NCBI GenBank assembly: GCA_041603235.1
Contig: JBFIES010000001.1
Coordinates: 248,001 to 312,000 of the forward strand
DNA length: 64,000 nt
Source of the DNA: Panacagrimonas sp041603235
GTDB lineage: Bacteria > Pseudomonadota > Gammaproteobacteria > Nevskiales > Nevskiaceae
Direction of reading: 5' to 3'
Shown here: piece by piece, positions 43,232-52,192 of the stretch
Numbering within the stretch: the first letter of the stretch is position 1
Layout: each line of letters starts with the position of its first letter
Notes under the pieces: generated by a model
The model's database searches: none
What the model was told of the DNA's origin: nothing
Seen by the model: only the letters and a program-made list of their open reading frames with translations
Position numbers and translations under genes: made by a program

Positions 43232-44088
43232 GGTATCGGGCGATCCAGCGTAGTCGCAATCAATTCCCTGTTCGTCTCATGTGCCGGTGCCTGAAGGTGT
43301 CTCCCAGCGGTTTTTACGATTGGGAGTCTCGACTGCCCAGTGCACAGGAAACAGACAATCGACGTCTCCTGGAGAGAATCCGTGAAATTCATGCGGATAG
43401 TGGCGGGATCATTGGCGCAGGCCGTATGCACGAGGATCTGACGGCAGAGGGCGAAACAGCGAGCCCCAATCGGATCGCGCGCTTGATGGCCGTCAACGGC
43501 ATTCAGGGCTGGCCTCGAAAGAGGAAGCGTGGGTCGTCCCGAGCAACGCCGACGCCGACCAATGTCCAGAATCTGATCCAGCGAGATTTCGCGGCATCCG
43601 AGCCGGAGAGAAAGTGGGTCACGGATATCACCGAGGTCTCTACGTCAGAAGGCAAGCTGTATCTGTGTGTCGTGATTGATCTGTTCAGCAAGCTGGTGAT
43701 CGGTTGGTCGATGCATCATCGTCAGGATCGGCATATGGTCATCCGCGCCGTGGAGATGGCGGTCTGGCAACGCGAAGGCGGCTGGTCTGTGATTCTGCAT
43801 TCAGATCGCGGCTGCCAATTCACCAGCGGCGACTACCAGCGCTTTCTCAACCGCAATACCTTGCTTTGCAGCATGAGCGAGGTCGGTCACTGCGGCGACA
43901 ACGCAGCTTGTGAAGGCTTCTTCGGCTTGCTCAAACGAGAACGGGTAAATCATCGGAAATACCGAACCCGAGACGAGGCCAAGGCGAACTTGTTCGACTA
44001 CATCGAACGATTCCACAATCCACGAATGAGACGTAGAGTCGCCAAACAAGATCAGAAGTTTTCAGCCCTTTTCCAACCGTCCGAGTAA
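43228..44088 (+). CDS. IS3-family transposase OrfB (DDE catalytic part)
   Basis: The catalytic DDE integrase part. The first ATG in the frame is at 43279 (269 residues), but family homology begins earlier at RYRAIQRSRNQFPVRLMCR. I therefore place the start at CTG 43228, overlapping the orfA stop, or by frameshift from orfA. Catalytic residues: Asp in KWVTDITEV, Asp in HSDRGCQFTS, Glu in NAACEGFFGLLKRE. All three are present, so the transposase looks active. The frame is uninterrupted to the stop, just inside the right repeat. Confidence 0.9.
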   Translation: MRYRAIQRSRNQFPVRLMCRCLKVSPSGFYDWESRLPSAQETDNRRLLERIREIHADSGGIIGAGRMHEDLTAEGETASPNRIARLMAVNGIQGWPRKRKRGSSRATPTPTNVQNLIQRDFAASEPERKWVTDITEVSTSEGKLYLCVVIDLFSKLVIGWSMHHRQDRHMVIRAVEMAVWQREGGWSVILHSDRGCQFTSGDYQRFLNRNTLLCSMSEVGHCGDNAACEGFFGLLKRERVNHRKYRTRDEAKANLFDYIERFHNPRMRRRVAKQDQKFSALFQPSE

Positions 44089-44105
44089 ACGGGGGCGAAC
44101 CCTGA
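44078..44105 (-). repeat. Right terminal inverted repeat of IS3 element
   Basis: Read inward it begins TCAGGGTTCGCCCCCG and includes CTCGGAC; it differs from the left end at the second base and in a central four-base block. Confidence 0.85.
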
Positions 44106-44116
44106 GCAACAACATA

Positions 44117-45037
44117 TTATGTAGGCTTCCTACAAATTAGCTCGGAATAGTTTTTCTCAAGAACACTGTACCGCCCAGGGAGAAAGTGCACTATCCATCT
44201 AATCCACGCTTGCCAATCAGCAGAAGGATCAGACGAATTCCTAGATGCAAGAAATCGCCTCATGTCACCAAACCGTCTCGTATCGCCCCCAATTTCTCTT
44301 TCAATGGCCTGAAATTCTTCGCATGACAATATCTTCGAAGCAACGACACTCTCAAATTCGCGCTTCGTTAGGCCACTAGGGATCCCTAAAGCGAGCAAAT
44401 CTCTCTCGCAGCACTCACGCGCTGCAGTGCTCAGGGTATCCATCGACTGATCATATCCATCGAATAGCTGATGAGGCGACCTCAAGGAAGGGCGCCAGCT
44501 TTCTTTTTTCCCCGCGCCAATAGGAGCACTCAGCAAATCTTTTGCATCTATGCAGCAAAGGCGAAGCATCTCAATAGTGGCCTCAAGTTGCCGCTTTAGC
44601 TCGAAGGATGCCGGTATTGATTGCCCCAAAATCTCTTCTTCAATGACGCGCAAAGCGGTCACGCCATCGCGATCGGGCTCAGATAGCACTTCAATATTCG
44701 AACCTTCGGTCCAACCCAAGGCTTTTGCCGTGAGGTTCGCAGAACCAATAAGGTAGCGCTCGTCAGCTCTGTAGATCTTCGCGTGTAAGGGCCCGCACAA
44801 TAGAAGTCGAGCGTTTGAATGCGCCAAAACAATATCCAAAACATCTAGATCGCTCACACCTCTGAATATTTCTTCAGCCTTCCACCTTGTCACTACTGTC
44901 AATCCAACTGTAGCGGGCAAACCCTCTATCAATCTCACAAGGGGAGGGGCTTTAATAAATGGCGCAATGAGCAGGACTTCTGCAGTCGCACCACTAAGAA
45001 ATACCCTCAGTTCTTCGCCGAAGCGATTCACAGCCAA
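44117..45037 (-). CDS. PLD-like nuclease of the SspFGH-type effector module
   Basis: A phospholipase-D-fold protein of about 306 residues with one HKD-type site (LHAKIYRADERYLIGSANLT), as in PLD nucleases that act as dimers. I place the start at TTG 45037, one base after the stop of the ATPase gene and behind AGAGG. The frame is open to 45139, but that part overlaps the ATPase C-terminus. It is the third gene of a minus-strand helicase-ATPase-PLD operon facing sspBCD. A single-strand phosphorothioation locus paired with three such genes fits the described SspFGH effector, which damages unmodified DNA. Which of F, G or H this is I cannot say. Confidence 0.78.
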   Translation of the reverse strand: MAVNRFGEELRVFLSGATAEVLLIAPFIKAPPLVRLIEGLPATVGLTVVTRWKAEEIFRGVSDLDVLDIVLAHSNARLLLCGPLHAKIYRADERYLIGSANLTAKALGWTEGSNIEVLSEPDRDGVTALRVIEEEILGQSIPASFELKRQLEATIEMLRLCCIDAKDLLSAPIGAGKKESWRPSLRSPHQLFDGYDQSMDTLSTAARECCERDLLALGIPSGLTKREFESVVASKILSCEEFQAIEREIGGDTRRFGDMRRFLASRNSSDPSADWQAWIRWIVHFLPGRYSVLEKNYSELICRKPT

Positions 45038-45038
45038 A

Positions 45039-46838
45039 CTAATCCTCTGACGACAGAAAATCTCGAGCGAGTCGCCCCCAGTCGGTCCTAGCATCTTGCG
45101 CCTGCTCACGTCGCTTGCCATCCGGCTGCTCGTCTTCATATCTAGCCCAAGCCATCAAGAGGAGCTTGAGACCATCCGACGCCAAAGACAGCCTTGCCTG
45201 CGGATCATCACCTCCACCACTTGCATCCTCGGGATCAAGCACCTCGACCAGCTTTTCGTAGGCGGGGTGTTCCATATTAAGAGTAATTAGGATCGACCCT
45301 CCTTTCTGCCTTACAGAAAAGAACGCAGGCGTTCCTATGTCGGCTGCCGCAAAAACGTATTTAAGCCCATTTGAGACTGTAATTGCGGCCATCTCACCCG
45401 CCGTGTCGCCGTCTATTCCTTGCTGCTCTAATTCATTCGAAATGTCCTTCTTTCTCTCATCTTCCGGCATGCTTTCGCCGTCATCGCTAGCGCCGTGATG
45501 CCCATCGTTCTGTCTCGCCCGCGTAACATCCGTTCCTTTACTCTCGGCAGAGTTTCTCTGATGTCTGGATTTCTTAGACCCACCTTCATTTGCAGTCTGC
45601 GCTCGCAGCAATTTTCGAATTACAGAGCGAGTCCGCTCAATCTGATTGGCAATTGCGAGCAGCGGTCCTCTAGGGTCCTCCTCCTCAAGCATTTCCTCTT
45701 GCACTTCTGCGAGGGAACGATCGCCCAAAAACTCATGAATCCCGATAGAAGCGAACTCCGAAAAATTGTGCGCATGCTGCTTATTGTTAGTAACCCCGAA
45801 AATGCTGTCGAGCGCAGGAGGAAAATCAACTTCGATACCCCACCAGCGATCTCTCGGTTCCGATGGATCGGACCACGATTCATCCAACTCTAACTCTCTA
45901 TCCGCCCTAACTATAGATAGCCCAGTGTTACGGGCAGCGTGGCGCCCATAAGCACGACTACCTGGACTGTGTCCAGTACGCACTTCCTTTTTAGCGACAC
46001 TGAAAGTGAGCCGAACCGTATGTTGCCTACCCCTATGCTTAACTTTCATCTCAACAGGGCCATCACCATAGATTTCGAACATCGGCTCCTTGTCCCAAGG
46101 ACTTGGCGTTGACGTATCCACTGTCAAGTAAAGTGGATCATTAGGAGTTATGTATCTTTCACTGACGGGCTCGTAATCACAGTCACCCTCAAAAGCCGCC
46201 ATTCGAATAGCTACATCGCCCCTCGAGATAAATCGCCGATACATTCGGCCAACTACAAATTCACTATTGCCGAACAATGCAGCCGCTGTTTTCCAGAGCA
46301 TCTTATCTGTCTTGGACCAAATAACGAGCGTGCCAGAATCTCCGACCTTCTTAGCTCGCTGTATCCACTTTGCGGGAATCTCTCCGGCCACCGGAGCTGG
46401 AATCTCAGCCATCTCACCGGCCTCAATACGATCCAGATCAAGATAGCTGTGCAGGGCTACCTTTGACCCAGATTGCCACGACCAAACATCAACGCGTCTG
46501 CATTGCGAAATTGATGATGCTGGCAACCCCATACCGAATCGACCGATACCATTCTGGTTGCTTTCCTCAAGACGCGTGCCATTTCCGAACTGAAGCGCCA
46601 TTCTCAGCACCTCACTGTCCATTCCTTTAGCATCGTCCAAAACTGCTACTTCCTTAATTCGCCGACCTTGCCGCTGAGCTAATTGCACAATTTGCTCTTC
46701 ACACAAAAGCTCAATTTTAGTCGCGCCTGCTTGTATAGAGTTATCCATAAGCTCTGCTAGCGCATATGCGGCATTCTTATATCCATTGTCCCTCATCGCC
46801 TTTACGGCCAAATGAGGCGGCACGATCAAATGTTTCAT
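45039..46838 (-). CDS. GHKL (HATPase) protein of the SspFGH-type effector module
   Basis: A 599-residue protein from ATG 46838 behind GGGAG; the open frame starts 8 residues earlier, inside the helicase gene. The GHKL ATP-binding fold is clear: N-box ELMDNSIQAGA, G1-like DDAKGMD, G2 GRFGMGLPASS, and a GTLVIW strand after it, comparable to MutL/Hsp90/MORC proteins. A charged linker (about 420-470) separates a C-terminal domain. It begins two bases after the helicase stop and is followed at once by the PLD gene. I infer an ATP-gated clamp or switch in the effector complex. Confidence 0.85.
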   Translation of the reverse strand: MKHLIVPPHLAVKAMRDNGYKNAAYALAELMDNSIQAGATKIELLCEEQIVQLAQRQGRRIKEVAVLDDAKGMDSEVLRMALQFGNGTRLEESNQNGIGRFGMGLPASSISQCRRVDVWSWQSGSKVALHSYLDLDRIEAGEMAEIPAPVAGEIPAKWIQRAKKVGDSGTLVIWSKTDKMLWKTAAALFGNSEFVVGRMYRRFISRGDVAIRMAAFEGDCDYEPVSERYITPNDPLYLTVDTSTPSPWDKEPMFEIYGDGPVEMKVKHRGRQHTVRLTFSVAKKEVRTGHSPGSRAYGRHAARNTGLSIVRADRELELDESWSDPSEPRDRWWGIEVDFPPALDSIFGVTNNKQHAHNFSEFASIGIHEFLGDRSLAEVQEEMLEEEDPRGPLLAIANQIERTRSVIRKLLRAQTANEGGSKKSRHQRNSAESKGTDVTRARQNDGHHGASDDGESMPEDERKKDISNELEQQGIDGDTAGEMAAITVSNGLKYVFAAADIGTPAFFSVRQKGGSILITLNMEHPAYEKLVEVLDPEDASGGGDDPQARLSLASDGLKLLLMAWARYEDEQPDGKRREQAQDARTDWGRLARDFLSSED

Positions 46839-46840
46839 TA

Positions 46841-48445
46841 CTACTCCCAAATATCTTCCCAATTCATAAAAGCTTCGCCCACGTTACCAAAGCCTGGCAA
46901 AGCACTATCAACCACCGTAACGATTTCACAATCAGAATTTCCACCCGCACGCCTACCTCTCATCGCGCGACCAACCATTTGACTATACAAAACCAAAGAA
47001 ACCGTTGGCCGGGCGATCAGCGCTGCACTAGTGAGGGGCGCGTCAAATCCAGTTGTTAACACCCCGTAGTTAATTAACACTCGCACATCATTGGAGTCTG
47101 ACTGGAACTCCTCTATCAATTTTTTTCTAGTCGCTTGTTCAGTACCCCCAGTGATTGCATACGACCAAAGACCATTGGCTCTTGCAGTGAATGCGAGTAC
47201 ATTCGCATGAGCGACAGTCGCAGCAAAAACTATTATTCGCTTGTGATATCGGGCCAACGAAAAAATTTCCGCGATTACTTTTACGTTCCTCGCCTCATTT
47301 TCAGAAAGGCGCTTCATCACTGACTTAGGAATTTCAAATCGATCTTGGATGGCCTTCCGATCGCTATCGGTCAAATTAAATCCGCTATTAACGAGAAGTG
47401 ATCTGAATGTAGGCTTGGCCAGGTACTCATTCTCGATCAGGTAATCAACAGGGTTGTCGAACCCAGGGATTTCTAATCGGACCTTCGAGCGGCCAAAAAA
47501 TCTAGCCAGTTCCTCGTCCGCATCGAGATCATCCCAAGTTCTACCCGGCGTAGCGCTTAGTCCGAGCAGTGATGACGACGGAAATGGATCAAAAAGCGCC
47601 TCTAGCAACGTCTTATATGTTGGCGCAACTGCCTGATGCGCCTCGTCCATAACAACTAACGAACACTTAGACCCTAGCTGACCAATAAAAGCGATGTCGC
47701 TTTTTGCGCGCGAGTAAAGTTTTTGCAATCCGGCGACAACGAATGCTTGATTCATGTCTGCAGAGGACAAGTCCTCCGAACCCCAATATCTCACCACCCG
47801 AATTTCGTGGCTGCCAAGATGATTCCACGCAGTCTCGAACTCGGATGCTGCCTGTTCGCAAAGTTCCTCACTATGAGCAAGCCACAAGATCGTGCTGCTT
47901 GGTTGGGCCCATAGAAAGTTCGAAATTATCGTGAGTGCTGTTCGAGTTTTGCCGGAGCCGGTTGGCATATGTAGTAGGACTTTCCGATGTTCATTCCTTA
48001 GTAAATACAACGCTTCATTTGATGCCTTCAGTTGATGCGCGAACAGTGGATAACTCGGCATTACCCTCGTGAGCAATTTGTGCGATTCAACGTCTTCTTG
48101 AAATTCCTCGACAGGCGTTACGCTGAAAAATTCGTTTAATTTTTTGAGATTTTCCCTGCCGAACCGACATCGTTTTAGACTTGAAAATGGCTTAGCGTCG
48201 TCGATTCTCAGTATTCGGCAGAGAACTTGGGCTTCCTCTGTTCTTAGTAAATCGAGAAGCACGTCTCGACTTTTCTTGTTGGCGAGAAGCTGCTCCGGAG
48301 ACATTTGCTCTAAAAGCAGGGCGCGCTGTTCCGATAGCGAAAACTCCTTGGTACTAGTAGCCCGCATAACTCTTATTAAATCAACACCGAGCAGTTCTTG
48401 GACAGATTCTGCTTCGACGCGGGTCATGAAGGTATCAAAATTCAT
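46841..48445 (-). CDS. Superfamily 2 DEAD/DEAH helicase of the SspFGH-type effector module
   Basis: A 534-residue helicase from ATG 48445, which follows GGAGG by six bases; the 20-residue upstream extension is discarded. Walker A MPTGSGKTRTAL, motif II VVMDEAHQAV, motif III LGLSATPGRTW, and motif VI QMVGRAMRGRRAGG are all present. An N-terminal helical region (1-135) precedes the core. It overlaps a small open frame upstream (TAATG) and is followed after two bases by the GHKL gene. It probably translocates on DNA to locate unmodified invading DNA. Confidence 0.88.
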   Translation of the reverse strand: MNFDTFMTRVEAESVQELLGVDLIRVMRATSTKEFSLSEQRALLLEQMSPEQLLANKKSRDVLLDLLRTEEAQVLCRILRIDDAKPFSSLKRCRFGRENLKKLNEFFSVTPVEEFQEDVESHKLLTRVMPSYPLFAHQLKASNEALYLLRNEHRKVLLHMPTGSGKTRTALTIISNFLWAQPSSTILWLAHSEELCEQAASEFETAWNHLGSHEIRVVRYWGSEDLSSADMNQAFVVAGLQKLYSRAKSDIAFIGQLGSKCSLVVMDEAHQAVAPTYKTLLEALFDPFPSSSLLGLSATPGRTWDDLDADEELARFFGRSKVRLEIPGFDNPVDYLIENEYLAKPTFRSLLVNSGFNLTDSDRKAIQDRFEIPKSVMKRLSENEARNVKVIAEIFSLARYHKRIIVFAATVAHANVLAFTARANGLWSYAITGGTEQATRKKLIEEFQSDSNDVRVLINYGVLTTGFDAPLTSAALIARPTVSLVLYSQMVGRAMRGRRAGGNSDCEIVTVVDSALPGFGNVGEAFMNWEDIWE

Positions 48446-48666
48446 TATCGGCCTCCGAATATTGCCCAATCGGGGAGCGGAAATCCCCGCGTCGGAGACA
48501 CCCACACCAAAGCCTCACAGCCCATCCCCGGCGCGCAGTCTCCTCTGATCATGGCCTCCACCTTTCCCTGTTCTAATTCTCGATTGGTCAATGATAGTTG
48601 TTGTGTGAAAGTAATCCACCTCTTGGAACCAACAGATGACGTCAACGCGCTCCGAAATATATTCAT
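48445..48666 (-). CDS. Possible small protein upstream of helicase
   Basis: A 73-codon frame whose TAA overlaps the helicase ATG (TAATG), the arrangement of translationally coupled genes. The product (with LEQGKVEAMIRGDCAPGMG and a C-terminal GFPLPDWAIFGGR) has no family I recognise. An internal Met at codon 39 would give a 35-residue peptide. It could be a leader peptide or a small subunit, or chance. Evidence is the junction only. Confidence 0.4.
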   Translation of the reverse strand: MNIFRSALTSSVGSKRWITFTQQLSLTNRELEQGKVEAMIRGDCAPGMGCEALVWVSPTRGFPLPDWAIFGGR

Positions 48667-48814
48667 ATCACTGGCGTTGACACCGCATCAGGGACTCTGC
48701 CCCTGAATCTAACAAGGACAGCCACGATTGCTGCGAAGGTTGAGCTGCAGATGCCCCCCCTTAGACCAGGCCCGTGCAACGACCTTTTCGGATGTGCGCA
48801 CAACGGATTTCTTT

Positions 48815-51800
48815 TCATGCAGGCTTGGGAGCCACCGAGATCACCTCGCCGCTAGTCATCAACACGATGAAGCCTTCGCGCGCACCCGTAATGTCCAGGT
48901 AGGCCCCGACCTGGGACCGGTAATGATCGATCGTGGCCGGCGTCGGCTCCACGTCGCTCTTCCAGTCAATAACGACCTCGGGCACGCCCGCCTCGGTGAA
49001 CACGATGGCGTCCGCAACCCCTGAGGTCGCGTACTCGCGATCCGTTTCGACGCGCGAACCATAGACATTGAACTCTGCCAGTAGTCGCGGCCGCAGGTCG
49101 GCCACCTTTGGCAGCGCCAAGGTTCGTGCAATACAGGCAGCAAGTTCATCGGGGGACAACCCCATTGATGCATCGCTCGCGGCCACTCGGCCCATGAACT
49201 GAAGGAGTTCGCTGGCACGCGTGGTCACAGACGGCGAATCTTCCTGCAATTCTCCGGTAAGAACCTCCTCCATCAGTTTGTGCAGGATCAGGCCGCGTTC
49301 CCTGCCACCCTGAATTCGAGGAACGGGTCTTGGCTCAGGTACTGCATCGTCCAAGCCGGCCGACCAGATCTCAGGCTCCTCGGTCGCCAGAAGCTGCCCT
49401 GCCCCGCCCTCGCTTCGGCTCGGAGTGCGCCATTCGAGCGGGCACAGCCCCGCCGCAATGGCACTGGCTTCATCTGCGAAGGAATCTCGCGATTGAGAAT
49501 TGACCGACCGCTGCGGCGCGAACTCGGCAGGCTCCGGTAGTTGGTCGAGATCGATCAGCGGCAATGCGGTCAGGTCGAGATCGATCAGCGCGATCCAAGC
49601 GTTGGACCTCGGCTGAACATCGAATCTGGGCAACACCAACAACTCACGCGCGCGGGTGGTCGCGACGTACCACAGACGAACTCGCTCGCATGCCAGTTCC
49701 GCATGCTCGGCATTGAGTGCGTCTTCATGGCCCTGCGGTGCATTCCCGAAGATCGGGCAGTAGAACGTGTTTGATCGACGATCAAACACGGCGCTTGCGC
49801 GATTGGAAGCATCGGTCATTGTGTTGATCGGGATAACGATCGGCCATTCCAGTCCTTTGGCCGAATGCATGGTGACCAGGGACACAGAGGCTTCCTGTGC
49901 GTCTGGTCGCCCCTCAACAGTGCGTTCCTTGTCCTGCCAGGCCGCGGTCATGGCATCGGCAAACGCCTGCAAGCCGCGCACCGCATATCCACTGGCCAGA
50001 TTCAGGTACAGATCCACGTTCGCCAATGCGCGTTCGGCCTGCCCGCGATGTCGTGCCATCAGAATCGGCCTGACTCGCAACAGATCGACCGCGTGGGACA
50101 GCAGCTCATGCGGCGTGGTGCTGTTCGCCTGCTTGTAGAGCGCCTGAAGTTTCCCAAGCACATCGGCGATCAACGGATTTGCAACCGTTTCGAGATCTGT
50201 CAGGACGTCAAGACGCGGAATCTTCTCCGGCGCTTCCGGACGACGTGGCATGTGCCAAAGGACGTCGAGCAGTTCCTCGTCCGTCGCGCCCACCAGAGGC
50301 CCGCGCAGCAATGCGCCGAGTGCGAGTGTGTCTCGCCGATCTGCGAGCACGCGCGTAAGTGCGATCAGATCCTGTATTTCCTGGCGGCTGTAGAGGCCCT
50401 TCCCTGCTTGAGAGGCCACGGGGATGGATCGCCGCTCCAAGGCTTCCTCGAAGCGCCATAAATCAGTGCCGGTGGGAGCAAGCAAGGCGATGTCCCCCGC
50501 TTGGCAAGGCCGTTCGTCCCCAGTGCTCCTGTCCACTACTGTCCGATGACCAATCAGCCGTGAACAGAGCTCGGCCACGGCTTCAGCCTCGGCGTCGCGC
50601 ACCTGCTCAGCAGAGGCTTTCCCATTCTCGTCGGCAACCTTCACCTCCAAAGCGGTGACACACACCTCTTGATCGCGGTCCTTGTGAAACGGATCCAAGG
50701 CGGTGAACCCCGGCTGGGGCGGTGTAGAAAGAATCGGCTCGAAGCGTTGATTGACGAATGTCAGGATCGAAGCGCGTGACCGAAAATTGGTCGAAATGGA
50801 CAACACGCTATCACTGCCCTGCGCCTGGAATGCCGAACGCGCCTCGACATAGGCCATCACGTCTGCCCCGCGGAACCGGTAGATAGCCTGTTTGGGATCG
50901 CCTACCAGGAACAAGGCCCCGGGCCGGATTTTAAAGTCCTGCCAAGCCGCACCCAGCGAGGGCGGCTCGCCGCAGAGTCGCCAGAAAATCTCCGTCTGCA
51001 ATGGATCGGTATCCTGAAACTCGTCCACCAGAACGTATTGAAACCGTTCGCCCAACGCGCGGCGGATATCGTCGTGGTCTCGAAGCAAATCCCGCGCTGC
51101 AAAGATCAGGTCATCAAAATCCAGTTGCGCACTATTGCGTTTGTACGCGCGATATTGTTCGAGAATCGGTCTGACTTCCTCGACCAGCACCGACAACGCG
51201 TGGCTGGCAGCCGCTTGGGGAATATCTGCCCAAGCCTTTGCGCAGCGCTCGTACAACACGGCGGCTTCTAGGTTGAGCGGATGGCCATCCTTTTTCGGAA
51301 GACCCGCATTCTTCGCGGCGTTCTCCCACTTCGCTTTCTTTTGGTACTTTCGAAAGCTGCCAGCTTGAGTGACCAAGGTTTGATCAAGCCGGATCAACAA
51401 TAATCCCGCTAAGCCTTTGGGCGCAGTGCCGTCTAGTGCGACAACCTGCTGTTCGAGGCTTTGGAACCGGTCGATGATCTCATCGGTTTCGGGCTCATGG
51501 ACGCCTGCGCCTTTTCGGAAAGCAACGATGCTCGCCACCGCCTGGCCGAATGTCCTGATCAAGGGGGCCAGCGGTGAAGCGGGCGGCGCTACCAGATCCC
51601 GACGGGTTCGCATTGTTTCGGCGATCTGATGTACTAGCTCGACCGTCGTCGCCGCGTCCTGCAGCACCATCTCGGCGACCAGCCCGACCTGCTCTCCCGA
51701 CAAGTGCTCATGTAGCCAAGCATCGACGATCTCGGAGAATGCAAGGTCGCCTTGGCTTCGGTCGATGATCCCGGCACCCGGGTCAATGTCAGCCTCGGCC

Positions 51801-52192
51801 GGATACGGTTTGATCAGCCGCTGGCAGAATCCATGGATGGTCGAACAGGTAATCTCGTCGATCACGCCAGCGAATTTGGCGATATTTCTTGACTGAACCT
51901 TGGACAATCCTTTTGGCAACGCCGTGCGCAACTCCGTCGCCACTTTGCCCTCTTGCAGGTCCGAGACAAAGTCGCGGACCCGTGCCAGGAGCTCACTTGC
52001 CGCAAGTTCGGTGAAAGTCACGGCGACAATACTTCGCGGCGCGGCCCCTTCTGCCAGCAGCAATGCAATGCGGCCCGCCATCACCGCGGTCTTGCCAGAA
52101 CCAGCCCCGGCCTCGACGAGAATCGACCGCCCGTGTGCCGTCATCGCGGCGCGACGCGCGGCATCATCTTTTAGTGCATTGGATTTGGCCAT
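48815..52192 (-). CDS. UvrD/AddA-like helicase-nuclease
   Basis: A 1125-residue protein from ATG 52192 behind GGAGG (the frame opens five codons earlier). SF1 helicase core: Walker A LVEAGAGSGKTAVMAGR, VAVTFTELAASELLARVR, motif II VLVDEFQDTDPLQ, GDPKQAIYRFRGADV, SLVTMHSAKGLEWPIV. The C-terminal nuclease has Asp...EVVIDWKSDVEP. This is the AddA-type layout. It overlaps the preceding AddB-like gene (TAATG). The pair probably processes DNA ends for repair or degrades invading DNA. GC content returns to the chromosomal level here. Confidence 0.85.
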   Translation of the reverse strand: MAKSNALKDDAARRAAMTAHGRSILVEAGAGSGKTAVMAGRIALLLAEGAAPRSIVAVTFTELAASELLARVRDFVSDLQEGKVATELRTALPKGLSKVQSRNIAKFAGVIDEITCSTIHGFCQRLIKPYPAEADIDPGAGIIDRSQGDLAFSEIVDAWLHEHLSGEQVGLVAEMVLQDAATTVELVHQIAETMRTRRDLVAPPASPLAPLIRTFGQAVASIVAFRKGAGVHEPETDEIIDRFQSLEQQVVALDGTAPKGLAGLLLIRLDQTLVTQAGSFRKYQKKAKWENAAKNAGLPKKDGHPLNLEAAVLYERCAKAWADIPQAAASHALSVLVEEVRPILEQYRAYKRNSAQLDFDDLIFAARDLLRDHDDIRRALGERFQYVLVDEFQDTDPLQTEIFWRLCGEPPSLGAAWQDFKIRPGALFLVGDPKQAIYRFRGADVMAYVEARSAFQAQGSDSVLSISTNFRSRASILTFVNQRFEPILSTPPQPGFTALDPFHKDRDQEVCVTALEVKVADENGKASAEQVRDAEAEAVAELCSRLIGHRTVVDRSTGDERPCQAGDIALLAPTGTDLWRFEEALERRSIPVASQAGKGLYSRQEIQDLIALTRVLADRRDTLALGALLRGPLVGATDEELLDVLWHMPRRPEAPEKIPRLDVLTDLETVANPLIADVLGKLQALYKQANSTTPHELLSHAVDLLRVRPILMARHRGQAERALANVDLYLNLASGYAVRGLQAFADAMTAAWQDKERTVEGRPDAQEASVSLVTMHSAKGLEWPIVIPINTMTDASNRASAVFDRRSNTFYCPIFGNAPQGHEDALNAEHAELACERVRLWYVATTRARELLVLPRFDVQPRSNAWIALIDLDLTALPLIDLDQLPEPAEFAPQRSVNSQSRDSFADEASAIAAGLCPLEWRTPSRSEGGAGQLLATEEPEIWSAGLDDAVPEPRPVPRIQGGRERGLILHKLMEEVLTGELQEDSPSVTTRASELLQFMGRVAASDASMGLSPDELAACIARTLALPKVADLRPRLLAEFNVYGSRVETDREYATSGVADAIVFTEAGVPEVVIDWKSDVEPTPATIDHYRSQVGAYLDITGAREGFIVLMTSGEVISVAPKPA

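Larger units (their letters stand above)
42879..44105 (+). mobile_element. IS3-family insertion sequence, about 1227 bp
   Basis: Bounded by imperfect 28-bp inverted repeats (42879-42906 and 44078-44105, 22 of 28 matching, outer core AGGGTTCGCCCCCG). It carries overlapping orfA and orfB in the -1 relation of IS3 elements. It lies between sspD and the PLD-nuclease gene, 12 bases past that gene's stop, so it breaks no gene. A CAA triplet occurs near both ends, but with a one-base offset, so the target duplication is uncertain. Confidence 0.92.

Noticed and set aside
33097..48814. Direct repeat of the tRNA-Pro 3' end as a right attachment site
   Set aside because: No second copy of the tRNA 3' end was found near the place where composition changes back (about 48.7 kb).
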